Below the pieces are notes generated by a model. The model was not told the origin of the DNA, searched no databases, and saw only the letters and a program-made list of their open reading frames with translations. Positions 23,301 to 35,094 of a stretch of DNA of 64,000 nt are shown piece by piece. Positions within the stretch are counted from its first letter, which is position 1. Each line of letters opens with the position of its first letter. Made by a program: the position numbers and the translations under genes. Location: contig OY292277.1 of the NCBI GenBank assembly GCA_958496175.1, positions 2,480,001 through 2,544,000 on the forward strand, read 5' to 3'. Origin of the DNA: Sisyra terminalis. Taxonomy: Eukaryota > Arthropoda > Insecta > Neuroptera > Sisyridae.

Positions 23301-24703
23301 CTCTCCCTCTTAGTGGGCAGTGTTCATCCCTTAAACGGCCTGTTCAGCCCTTAAACGTGGTTTGTTATGGGAAAAATTTGCACAGCATGCACAGATGGAC
23401 GTCTACTTTCGATTGGCACCCTAAAAACATTTTTTTTAATTTGGCCATTTTCGAGAAAAATCAACGATGGTTAACCCACGGTTTTTTTTGGCGAAAAATC
23501 TTTTGCCTTCGAAATCGAAATCAATTATTATATTATCGTTCTATACATTGTAACGAACCCGAAACTGCCTTTGGTTCGAAAATCATCCCTTATATAACGA
23601 TGGTTATTGCAATTGCTGAAGAAGCCCCGTTCGTCTCTCCCTCTTAGTGGGCAGTGTTCATCCCTTAAACGGCCTGTTCAGCCCTTAAACGTGGTTTGTT
23701 ATGGGAAAAATTTGCACAGCATGCACAGATGGACGTCTACTTTCGATTGGCACCCTAAAAACATTTTTTTTAATTTGGCCATTTTCGAGAAAAATCAACG
23801 ATGGTTAACCCACGTTTTTTTTTGGCGAAAAATCTTTTGCCTTCGAAATCGAAATCAATTATTATATTATCGTTCTATACATTGTAACGAACCCGAAACT
23901 GCCTTTGGTTCGAAAATCATCCCTTATATAACGATGGTTAATGCAATTGCTGAAGAAGCCCCGTTCGTCTCTCCCTCTTAGTGGGCAGTGTTCATCCCTT
24001 AAACGGCCTGTTCAGCCCTTAAACGTGGTTTGTTATGGGAAAAATTTGCACAGCATGCACAGATGGACGTCTACTTTCGATTGGCACCCTAAAAACATTT
24101 TTTTTAATTTGGCCATTTTCGAGAAAAATCAACGATGGTTAACCCACGTTTTTTTTTGGCGAAAAATCTTTTGCCTTCGAAATCGAAATCAATTATTATA
24201 TTATCGTTCTATACATTGTAACGAACCCGAAACTGCCTTTGGTTCGAAAATCATCCCTTATATAACGATGGTTATTGCAATTGCTGAAGAAGCCCCGTTC
24301 GTCTCTCCCTCTTAGTGGGCAGTGTTCATCCCTTAAACGGCCTGTTCAGCCCTTAAACGTGGTTTGTTATGGGAAAAATTTGCACAGCATGCACAGATGG
24401 ACGTCTACTTTCGATTGGCACCCTAAAAACATTTTTTTTTAATTTGGCCATTTTCGAGAAAAATCAACGATGGTTAACCCACGTTTTTTTTTGGCGAAAA
24501 ATCTTTTGCCTTCGAAATCGAAATCAATTATTATATTATCGTTCTATACATTGTAACGAACCCGAAACTGCCTTTGGTTCGAAAATCATCCCTTATATAA
24601 CGATGGTTAATGCAATTGCTGAAGAAGCCCCGTTCGTCTCTCCCTCTTAGTGGGCAGTGTTCATCCCTTAAACGGCCTGTTCAGCCCTTAAACGTGGTTT
24701 GTT
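20358..24703 (+). repeat. Zone 3: 334-bp monomers with near-alternating AAT/ATT at 241-243
   Basis: Thirteen monomers. ATT (T at 242) and AAT alternate in nearly every step; 23033 and 23367 are both ATT. Nine units are 334 bp because the first A/T tract is CA-T8-AA, one base shorter than CA-T9-AA: 20693, 21027, 22031, 22365, 22699, 23033, 23367, 23701 and 24035. Most carry G to T at 116 (CACGTTT). CACGG together with ATT marks block starts at 20358, 21696 and 23367, giving blocks of 4, 5 and 4 monomers (1338, 1671 and 1337 bp). The one-base deletion joins two reading frames, producing longer open frames here that have no other support. Confidence 0.85.
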
Positions 24704-25038
24704 ATGGGAAAAATTTGCACAGCATGCACAGATGGACGTCTACTTTCGATTGGCACCCTAAAAACAATTTTTTTTAATTTGGCCATTTTCGAGAAAAATC
24801 AACGATGGTTAACCCACGGTTTTTTTTGGCGAAAAATCTTATGCCTTCGAAATCGAAATCAATTATTATATTATCGTTCTATACATTGTAACGAACCTGA
24901 AACTGCCTTTGGTTCGAAAATCATCCCTTATATAACGATGGTTAATGCAATTGCTGAAGAAGCCCCGTTCGTCTCTCCCTCTTAGTGGGCAGTGTTCATC
25001 CCTTAAACGGCCTGTTCAGCCCTTAAACGTGGTTTGTT

Positions 25039-25706
25039 ATGGGAAAAATTTGCACAGCATGCACAGATGGACGTCTACTTTCGATTGGCACCCTAAAAAC
25101 AATTTTTTTTAATTTGCCATTTTCGAGAAAAATCAACGATGGTTAACCCACGGTTTTTTTTGGCGAAAAATCTTTTGCCTTCGAAATCGAAATCAATTAT
25201 TATATTATCGTTCTATACATTGTAACGAACCCGAAACTGCCTTTGGTTCGAAAATCATCCCTTATATAACGATGGTTAATGCAATTGCTGAAGAAGCCCC
25301 GTTCGTCTCTCCCTCTTAGTGGGCAGTGTTCATCCCTTAAACGGCCTGTTCAGCCCTTAAACGTGGTTTGTTATGGGAAAAATTTGCACAGCATGCACAG
25401 ATGGACGTCTACTTTCGATTGGCACCCTAAAAACAATTTTTTTTAATTTGCCATTTTCGAGAAAAATCAACGATGGTTAACCCACGGTTTTTTTTGGCGA
25501 AAAATCTTTTGCCTTCGAAATCGAAATCAATTATTATATTATCGTTCTATACATTGTAACGAACCCGAAACTGCCTTTGGTTCGAAAATCATCCCTTATA
25601 TAACGATGGTTATTGCAATTGCTGAAGAAGCCCCGTTCGTCTCTCCCTCTTAGTGGGCAGTGTTCATCCCTTAAACGGCCTGTTCAGCCCTTAAACGTGG
25701 TTTGTT
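25039..25706 (+). repeat. Two 334-bp monomers lacking one G at 78-79
   Basis: TTTGGCC is TTTGCC in both units. The same two-unit arrangement recurs at 27384-28051. This is a different deletion from the one in zone 3. Confidence 0.9.
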
Positions 25707-26711
25707 ATGGGAAAAATTTGCACAGCATGCACAGATGGACGTCTACTTTCGATTGGCACCCTAAAAACATTTTTTTTTAATTTGGCCATTTTCGAGAAAA
25801 ATCAACGATGGTTAACCCACGTTTTTTTTTGGCGAAAAATCTTTTGCCTTCGAAATCGAAATCAATTATTATATTATCGTTCTATACATTGTAACGAACC
25901 CGAAACTGCCTTTGGTTCGAAAATCATCCCTTATATAACGATGGTTAATGCAATTGCTGAAGAAGCCCCGTTCGTCTCTCCCTCTTAGTGGGCAGTGTTC
26001 ATCCCTTAAACGGCCTGTTCAGCCCTTAAACGTGGTTTGTTATGGGAAAAATTTGCACAGCATGCACAGATGGACGTCTACTTTCGATTGGCACCCTAAA
26101 AACAATTTTTTTTAATTTGGCCATTTTCGAGAAAAATCAACGATGGTTAACCCACGGTTTTTTTTGGCGAAAAATCTTTTGCCTTCGAAATCGAAATCAA
26201 TTATTATATTATCGTTCTATACATTGTAACGAACCCGAAACTGCCTTTGGTTCGAAAATCATCCCTTATATAACGATGGTTAATGCAATTGCTGAAGAAG
26301 CCCCGTTCGTCTCTCCCTCTTAGTGGGAAGTGTTCATCCCTTAAACGGCCTGGTCAGCCCTTAAACGTGGATTGTTATGGGAAAAATTTGCACAGCATGC
26401 ACAGATGGACGTCTACTTTCGATTGGCACCCTAAAAACAATTTTTTTTAATTTGGCCATTTTCGAGAAAAATCAACGATGGTTAACCCACGGTTTTTTTT
26501 GGCGAAAAATCTTTTGCCATCGAAATCGAAATCAATTATTATATTATCGTTCTATACATTGTAACGAACCCGAAACTGCCTTTGGTTCGAAAATCATCCC
26601 TTATATAACGATGGTTAATGCAATTGCTGAAGAAGCCCCGTTCGTCTCGCCCTCTTAGTGGGAAGTGTTCATCCCTTAAACGGCCTGTTCAGCCCTTAAA
26701 CGTGGATTGTT

Positions 26712-27048
26712 ATGGGAAAAATTTGCACAGCATGCACAGATGGACGTCTACTTTCGATTGGCACCCTAAAAAAAAATTTTTTTTTAGTTTGGCCATTTTC
26801 GAGAAAAATCAACGATGGTTAACCCACGGTTTTTTTTGGCGAAAAATCTTTTGCTTTCGAAATCGAAATCAATTATTATATTATCGTTCTATACATTGTA
26901 ACGAACCCGAAACTGCCTTTGGTTCGAAAATCATCCCTTATATAACGATGGTTAATGCAATTGCTGAAGAAGCCCCGTTCGTCTCGCCCTCTTAGTGGGA
27001 AGTGTTCATCCCTTAAACGGCCTGTTCAGCCCTTAAACGTGGATTGTT
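26712..27048 (+). repeat. 337-bp monomer (A9-T9 first tract)
   Basis: One extra A and one extra T in the first tract, followed by AG. It also has T142 (GCTTTCG), shared with 29392. Confidence 0.9.
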
Positions 27049-27383
27049 ATGGGAAAAATTTGCACAGCATGCACAGATGGACGTCTACTTTCGATTGGCA
27101 CCCTAAAAACAATTTTTTTTAATTTGGCCATTTTCGAGAAAAATCAACGATGGTTAACCCACGGTTTTTTTTGGCGAAAAATCTTTTGCCTTCGAAATCG
27201 AAATCAATTATTATATTATCGTTCTATACATTGTAACGAACCCGAAACTGCCTTTGGTTCGAAAATCATCCCTTATATAACGATGGTTAATGCAATTGCT
27301 GAAGAAGCCCCGTTCGTCTCTCCCTCTTAGTGGGCAGTGTTCATCCCTTAAACGGCCTGTTCAGCCCTTAAACGTGGTTTGTT

Positions 27384-28051
27384 ATGGGAAAAATTTGCAC
27401 AGCATGCACAGATGGACGTCTACTTTCGATTGGCACCCTAAAAACAATTTTTTTTAATTTGCCATTTTCGAGAAAAATCAACGATGGTTAACCCACGGTT
27501 TTTTTTGGCGAAAAATCTTTTGCCTTCGAAATCGAAATCAATTATTATATTATCGTTCTATACATTGTAACGAACCCGAAACTGCCTTTGGTTCGAAAAT
27601 CATCCCTTATATAACGATGGTTAATGCAATTGCTGAAGAAGCCCCGTTCGTCTCTCCCTCTTAGTGGGCAGTGTTCATCCCTTAAACGGCCTGTTCAGCC
27701 CTTAAACGTGGTTTGTTATGGGAAAAATTTGCACAGCATGCACAGATGGACGTCTACTTTCGATTGGCACCCTAAAAACAATTTTTTTTAATTTGCCATT
27801 TTCGAGAAAAATCAACGATGGTTAACCCACGGTTTTTTTTGGCGAAAAATCTTTTGCCTTCGAAATCGAAATCAATTATTATATTATCGTTCTATACATT
27901 GTAACGAACCCGAAACTGCCTTTGGTTCGAAAATCATCCCTTATATAACGATGGTTATTGCAATTGCTGAAGAAGCCCCGTTCGTCTCTCCCTCTTAGTG
28001 GGCAGTGTTCATCCCTTAAACGGCCTGTTCAGCCCTTAAACGTGGTTTGTT
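27384..28051 (+). repeat. Second pair of G-deleted 334-bp monomers
   Basis: This pair matches 25039-25706, including AAT in the first and ATT in the second, so it was copied as part of a higher-order unit rather than arising anew. Confidence 0.9.
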
Positions 28052-29391
28052 ATGGGAAAAATTTGCACAGCATGCACAGATGGACGTCTACTTTCGATTG
28101 GCACCCTAAAAACAATTTTTTTTAATTTGGCCATTTTCGAGAAAAATCAACGATGGTTAACCCACGGTTTTTTTTGGCGAAAAATCTTTTGCCTTCGAAA
28201 TCGAAATCAATTATTATATTATCGTTCTATACATTGTAACGAACCCGAAACTGCCTTTGGTTCGAAAATCATCCCTTATATAACGATGGTTATTGCAATT
28301 GCTGAAGAAGCCCCGTTCGTCTCTCCCTCTTAGTGGGCAGTGTTCATCCCTTAAACGGCCTGTTCAGCCCTTAAACGTGGTTTGTTATGGGAAAAATTTG
28401 CACAGCATGCACAGATGGACGTCTACTTTCGATTGGCACCCTAAAAACATTTTTTTTTAATTTGGCCATTTTCGAGAAAAATCAACGATGGTTAACCCAC
28501 GTTTTTTTTTGGCGAAAAATCTTTTGCCTTCGAAATCGAAATCAATTATTATATTATCGTTCTATACATTGTAACGAACCCGAAACTGCCTTTGGTTCGA
28601 AAATCATCCCTTATATAACGATGGTTAATGCAATTGCTGAAGAAGCCCCGTTCGTCTCTCCCTCTTAGTGGGAAGTGTTCATCCCTTAAACGGCCTGTTC
28701 AGCCCTTAAACGTGGTTTGTTATGGGAAAAATTTGCACAGCATGCACAGATGGACGTCTACTTTCGATTGGCACCCTAAAAACAATTTTTTTTAATTTGG
28801 CCATTTTCGAGAAAAATCAACGATGGTTAACCCACGGTTTTTTTTGGCGAAAAATCTTTTGCCTTCGAAATCGAAATCAATTATTATATTATCGTTCTAT
28901 ACATTGTAACGAACCCGAAACTGCCTTTGGTTCGAAAATCATCCCTTATATAACGATGGTTAATGCAATTGCTGAAGAAGCCCCGTTCGTCTCTCCCTCT
29001 TAGTGGGAAGTGTTCATCCCTTAAACGGCCTGGTCAGCCCTTAAACGTGGATTGTTATGGGAAAAATTTGCACAGCATGCACAGATGGACGTCTACTTTC
29101 GATTGGCACCCTAAAAACAATTTTTTTTAATTTGGCCATTTTCGAGAAAAATCAACGATGGTTAACCCACGGTTTTTTTTGGCGAAAAATCTTTTGCCAT
29201 CGAAATCGAAATCAATTATTATATTATCGTTCTATACATTGTAACGAACCCGAAACTGCCTTTGGTTCGAAAATCATCCCTTATATAACGATGGTTAATG
29301 CAATTGCTGAAGAAGCCCCGTTCGTCTCGCCCTCTTAGTGGGAAGTGTTCATCCCTTAAACGGCCTGTTCAGCCCTTAAACGTGGATTGTT

Positions 29392-30065
29392 ATGGGAAAA
29401 ATTTGCACAGCATGCACAGATGGACGTCTACTTTCGATTGGCACCCTAAAAAAAAATTTTTTTTTAGTTTGGCCATTTTCGAGAAAAATCAACGATGGTT
29501 AACCCACGGTTTTTTTTGGCGAAAAATCTTTTGCTTTCGAAATCGAAATCAATTATTATATTATCGTTCTATACATTGTAACGAACCCGAAACTGCCTTT
29601 GGTTCGAAAATCATCCCTTATATAACGATGGTTAATGCAATTGCTGAAGAAGCCCCGTTCGTCTCGCCCTCTTAGTGGGAAGTGTTCATCCCTTAAACGG
29701 CCTGTTCAGCCCTTAAACGTGGATTGTTATGGGAAAAATTTGCACAGCATGCACAGATGGACGTCTACTTTCGATTGGCACCCTAAAAAAAAATTTTTTT
29801 TTAGTTTGGCCATTTTCGAGAAAAATCAACGATGGTTAACCCACGGTTTTTTTTGGCGAAAAATCTTTTGCCTTCGAAATCGAAATCAATTATTATATTA
29901 TCGTTCTATACATTGTAACGAACCCAAAACTGCCTTTGGTTCGAAAATCATCCCTTATATAACGATGGTTAATGCAATTGCTGAAGAAGCCCCGTTCGTC
30001 TCGCCCTCTTAGTGGGAAGTGTTCATCCCTTAAACGGCCTGTTCAGCCCTTAAACGTGGTTTGTT
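29392..30065 (+). repeat. Two adjacent 337-bp monomers
   Basis: Both have A9-T9-AG. The first has T142. The second has C142 and A196. They are the only adjacent pair of this length class. Confidence 0.9.
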
Positions 30066-31740
30066 ATGGGAAAAATTTGCACAGCATGCACAGATGGACG
30101 TCTACTTTCGATTGGCACCCTAAAAACAATTTTTTTTAATTTGGCCATTTTCGAGAAAAATAAACGATGGTTAACCCACGGTTTTTTTTGGCGAAAAATC
30201 TTTTGCCTTCGAAATCGAAATCAATTATTATATTATCGTTCTATACATTGTAACGAACCCAAAACTGCCTTTGGTTCGAAAATCATCCCTTATATAACGA
30301 TGGTTAATGCAATTGCTGAAGAAGCCCCGTTCGTCTCGCCCTCTTAGTGGGAAGTGTTCATCCCTTAAACGGCCTGTTCAGCCCTTAAACGTGGTTTGTT
30401 ATGGGAAAAATTTGCACAGCATGCACAGATGGACGTCTACTTTCGATTGGCACCCTAAAAACAATTTTTTTTAATTTGGCCATTTTCGAGAAAAATCAAC
30501 GATGGTTAACCCACGGTTTTTTTTGGCGAAAAATCTTTTGCCTTCGAAATCGAAATCAATTATTATATTATCGTTCTATACATTGTAACGAACCCGAAAC
30601 TGCCTTTGGTTCGAAAATCATCCCTTATATAACGATGGTTAATGCAATTGCTGAAGAAGCCCCGTTCGTCTCTCCCTCTTAGTGGGAAGTGTTCATCCCT
30701 TAAACGGCCTGTTCAGCCCTTAAACGTGGTTTGTTATGGGAAAAATTTGCACAGCATGCACAGATGGACGTCTACTTTCGATTGGCACCCTAAAAACAAT
30801 TTTTTTTAATTTGGCCATTTTCGAGAAAAATCAACGATGGTTAACCCACGGTTTTTTTTGGCGAAAAATCTTTTGCCTTCGAAATCGAAATCAATTATTA
30901 TATTATCGTTCTATACATTGTAACGAACCCAAAACTGCCTTTGGTTCGAAAATCATCCCTTATATAACGATGGTTAATGCAATTGCTGAAGAAGCCCCGT
31001 TCGTCTCGCCCTCTTAGTGGGAAGTGTTCATCCCTTAAACGGCCTGTTCAGCCCTTAAACGTGGTTTGTTATGGGAAAAATTTGCACAGCATGCACAGAT
31101 GGACGTCTACTTTCGATTGGCACCCTAAAAACAATTTTTTTTAATTTGGCCATTTTCGAGAAAAATCAACGATGGTTAACCCACGGTTTTTTTTGGCGAA
31201 AAATCTTTTGCCTTCGAAATCGAAATCAATTATTATATTATCGTTCTATACATTGTAACGAACCCAAAACTGCCTTTGGTTCGAAAATCATCCCTTATAT
31301 AACGATGGTTAATGCAATTGCTGAAGAAGCCCCGTTCGTCTCGCCCTCTTAGTGGGAAGTGTTCATCCCTTAAACGGCCTGTTCAGCCCTTAAACGTGGT
31401 TTGTTATGGGAAAAATTTGCACAGCATGCACAGATGGACGTCTACTTTCGATTGGCACCCTAAAAACAATTTTTTTTAATTTGGCCATTTTCGAGAAAAA
31501 TCAACGATGGTTAACCCACGGTTTTTTTTGGCGAAAAATCTTTTGCCTTCGAAATCGAAATCAATTATTATATTATCGTTCTATACATTGTAACGAACCC
31601 GAAACTGCCTTTGGTTCGAAAATCATCCCTTATATAACGATGGTTAATGCAATTGCTGAAGAAGCCCCGTTCGTCTCTCCCTCTTAGTGGGAAGTGTTCA
31701 TCCCTTAAACGGCCTGTTCAGCCCTTAAACGTGGTTTGTT
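29729..31740 (+). repeat. 3-mer HOR in two copies
   Basis: The pattern is A196, A196, G196 at 29729/30066/30401 and again at 30736/31071/31406. The A196 units have TCTCGCCC and the G196 units have TCTCTCCC. The first monomer of copy 1 is a 337-bp unit, while its counterpart is 335 bp. Confidence 0.7.
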
Positions 31741-32077
31741 ATGGGAAAAATTTGCACAGCATGCACAGATGGACGTCTACTTTCGATTGGCACCCTAAAA
31801 AAAAATTTTTTTTTAGTTTGGCCATTTTCGAGAAAAATCAACGATGGTTAACCCACGGTTTTTTTTGGCGAAAAATCTTTTGCCTTCGAAATCGAAATCA
31901 ATTATTATATTATCGTTCTATACATTGTAACGAACCCGAAACTGCCTTTGGTTCGAAAATCATCCCTTATATAATGATGGTTAATGCAATTGCTGAAGAA
32001 GCCCCGTTCGTCTCTCCCTCTTAGTGGGAAGTGTTCATCCCTTAAACGGCCTGTTCAGCCCTTAAACGTGGTTTGTT
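31741..32077 (+). repeat. 337-bp monomer
   Basis: A9-T9-AG first tract, with a private C to T at 233 (ATAATGATGG). Confidence 0.9.
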
Positions 32078-32747
32078 ATGGGAAAAATTTGCACAGCATG
32101 CACAGATGGACGTCTACTTTCGATTGGCACCCTAAAAACAATTTTTTTTAATTTGGCCATTTTCGAGAAAAATCAACGATGGTTAACCCACGGTTTTTTT
32201 TGGCGAAAAATCTTTTGCCTTCGAAATCGAAATCAATTATTATATTATCGTTCTATACATTGTAACGAACCCGAAACTGCCTTTGGTTCGAAAATCATCC
32301 CTTATATAACGATGGTTAATGCAATTGCTGAAGAAGCCCCGTTCGTCTCTCCCTCTTAGTGGGCAGTGTTCATCCCTTAAACGGCCTGTTCAGCCCTTAA
32401 ACGTGGTTTGTTATGGGAAAAATTTGCACAGCATGCACAGATGGACGTCTACTTTCGATTGGCACCCTAAAAACATTTTTTTTTAATTTGGCCATTTTCG
32501 AGATAAATCAACGATGGTTAACCCACGGTTTTTTTTGGCGAAAAATCTTTTGCCTTCGAAATCGAAATCAATTATTATATTATCGTTCTATACATTGTAA
32601 CGAACCCGAAACTGCCTTTGGTTCGAAAATCATCCCTTATATAACGATGGTTAATGCAATTGCTGAAGAAGCCCCGTTCGTCTCTCCCTCTTAGTGGGAA
32701 GTGTTCATCCCTTAAACGGCCTGTTCAGCCCTTAAACGTGGTTTGTT

Positions 32748-33084
32748 ATGGGAAAAATTTGCACAGCATGCACAGATGGACGTCTACTTTCGATTGGCAC
32801 CCTAAAAAAAAATTTTTTTTTAGTTTGGCCATTTTCGAGAAAAATCAACGATGGTTAACCCACGGTTTTTTTTGGCGAAAAATCTTTTGCCTTCGAAATC
32901 GAAATCAATTATTATATTATCGTTCTATACATTGTAACGAACCCGAAACTGCCTTTGGTTCGAAAATCATCCCTTATATAACGATGGTTAATGCAATTGC
33001 TGAAGAAGCCCCGTTCGTCTCTCCCTCTTAGTGGGCAGTGTTCACCCCTTAAACGGCCTGTTCAGCCCTTAAACGTGGTTTGTT
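32748..33084 (+). repeat. 337-bp monomer
   Basis: A9-T9-AG first tract, with C at 296 (TTCACCCC), a change also seen at 61893. Confidence 0.9.
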
Positions 33085-33754
33085 ATGGGAAAAATTTGCA
33101 CAGCATGCACAGATGGACGTCTACTTTCGATTGGCACCCTAAAAACAATTTTTTTTAATTTGGCCATTTTCGAGAAAAATCAACGATGGTTAACCCACGG
33201 TTTTTTTTGGCGAAAAATCTTTTGCCTTCGAAATCGAAATCAATTATTATATTATCGTTCTATACATTGTAACGAACCCGAAACCGCCTTTGGTTCGAAA
33301 ATCATCCCTTATATAACGATGGTTAATGCAATTGCTGAAGAAGCCCCGTTCGACTCGCCCTCTTAGTGGGAAGTGTTCATCCCTTAAACGGCCTGTTCAG
33401 CCCTTAAACGTGGATTGTTATGGGAAAAATTTGCACAGCATGCACAGATGGACGTCTACTTTCGATTGGCACCCTAAAAAAATTTTTTTTTAATTTGGCC
33501 ATTTTCGAGAAAAATCAACGATGGTTAACCCACGGTTTTTTTTGGCGAAAAATCTTTTGCCTTCGAAATCGAAATCAATTATTATATTATCGATCTATAC
33601 ATTGTAACGATCTCGAAACTGCCTTTGGTTCGAAAATCATCCCTTATATAACGATGGTTAATGCAATTGCTGAAGAAGCCCCGTTCGTCTCTCCCTCTTA
33701 GTGGGAAGTGTTCATCCCTTAAACGGCCTGATCAGCCCTTAAACGTGGATTGTT

Positions 33755-35094
33755 ATGGGAAAAATTTGCACAGCATGCACAGATGGACGTCTACTTTCGA
33801 TTGGCACCCTAAAAAAAATTTTTTTTAATTTGGCCATTTTCGAGAAAAATCAACGATGGTTAACCCACGGTTTTTTTTGGCGAAAAATCTTTTGCCTTCG
33901 AAATCGAAATCAATTATTATATTATCGTTCTATACATTGTAACGAACCCGAAACTGCCTTTGGTTCGAAAATCATCCCTTATATAACGATGGTTAATGCA
34001 ATTGCTGAAGAAGCCCCGTTCGTCTCGCCCTCTTAGTGGGAAGTGTTCATCCCTTAAACGGCCTGTTCAGCCCTTAAACGTGGATTGTTATGGGAAAAAT
34101 TTGCACAGCATGCACAGATGGACGTCTACTTTCGATTGGCACCCAAAAAAAAATTTTTTTTAGTTTGGCCATTTTCGAGAAAAATCAACGATGGTTAACC
34201 CACGGTTTTTTTTGGCGAAAAATCTTTTGCCTTCGAAATCGAAATCAATTATTATATTATCGTTCTATACATTGTAACGAACCCGAAACCGCCTTTGGTT
34301 CGAAAATCATCCCTTATATAACGATGGTTAATGCAATTGCTGAAGAAGCCCCGTTCGTCTCTCCCTCTTAGTGGGAAGTGTTCATCCCTTAAACGGCCTG
34401 ATCAGCCCTTAAACGTGGATTGTTATGGGAAAAATTTGCACAGCATGCACAGATGGACGTCTACTTTCGATTGGCACCCTAAAAAAAATTTTTTTTAATT
34501 TGGCCATTTTCGAGAAAAATCAACGATGGTTAACCCACGGTTTTTTTTGGCGAAAAATCTTTTGCCTTCGAAATCGAAATCAATTATTATATTATCGTTC
34601 TATACATTGTAACGAACCCGAAACTGCCTTTGGTTCGAAAATCATCCCTTATATAACGATGGTTAATGCAATTGCTGAAGAAGCCCCGTTCGTCTCGCCC
34701 TCTTAGTGGGAAGTGTTCATCCCTTAAACGGCCTGTTCAGCCCTTAAACGTGGATTGTTATGGGAAAAATTTGCACAGCATGCACAGATGGACGTCTACT
34801 TTCGATTGGCACCCAAAAAAAAATTTTTTTTAGTTTGGCCATTTTCGACAAAAATCAACGATGGTTAACCCACGGTTTTTTTTGGCGAAAAATCTTTTGC
34901 CTTCGAAATCGAAATCAATTATTATATTATCGTTCTATACATTGTAACGAACCCGAAACCGCCTTTGGTTCGAAAATCATCCCTTATATAACGATGGTTA
35001 ATGCAATTGCTGAAGAAGCCCCGTTCGACTCGCCCTCTTAGTGGGAAGTGTTCATCCCTTAAACGGCCTGTTCAGCCCTTAAACGTGGATTGTT
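33755..35094 (+). repeat. Dimer HOR in two copies
   Basis: 33755+34090 and 34425+34760 share the pattern: an A8-T8-AA unit with TCTCGCCC, then an A9-T8-AG unit with A56 and C201. The second copy differs at its 3' end (TTCGACTCGCCC, no CTGATCAG) and has a private G to C at 90. Confidence 0.75.

Larger units (their letters stand above)
25039..27383 (+). repeat. Zone 4 HOR copy, 7-mer
   Basis: The order is G-deleted with AAT, G-deleted with ATT, CACGT unit, unit with G312 (CTGGTCAG) and A330, unit with A143 (GCCATCG) and G273, 337-bp unit with T142 (GCTTTCG), standard. The total is 2345 bp. The same markers recur in the same order in the next block. Confidence 0.85.
27384..30065 (+). repeat. 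Zone 4 HOR copy, 8-mer
   Basis: The order is G-deleted AAT, G-deleted ATT, an extra standard unit with ATT (28052), CACGT unit (28387, now with A287), G312 unit (28722), A143 unit (29057), 337-bp T142 unit (29392), and a second 337-bp unit with A196 (29729). It totals 2682 bp. It matches the previous 7-mer with an inserted monomer and a different last monomer. Confidence 0.85.
24704..33084 (+). repeat. Zone 4: mixed monomers with 334- and 337-bp units
   Basis: Twenty-five monomers. The zone opens with an A138 unit (24704, also C to T at 195). It holds G-deleted 334-bp units (25039, 25373, 27384, 27718), CACGT units (25707, 28387), and all five 337-bp units of the window (26712, 29392, 29729, 31741, 32748). 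Here A at 287 (GGGAAGTG), G at 273 (TCTCGCCC) and A at 330 (GGATTG) become common and persist through the rest of the array. A at 196 (CCCAAAAC) is confined to 29729, 30066, 30736 and 31071. It is the transition between the CAA-T8 class on the left and the A8-T8 class on the right. Confidence 0.8.
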
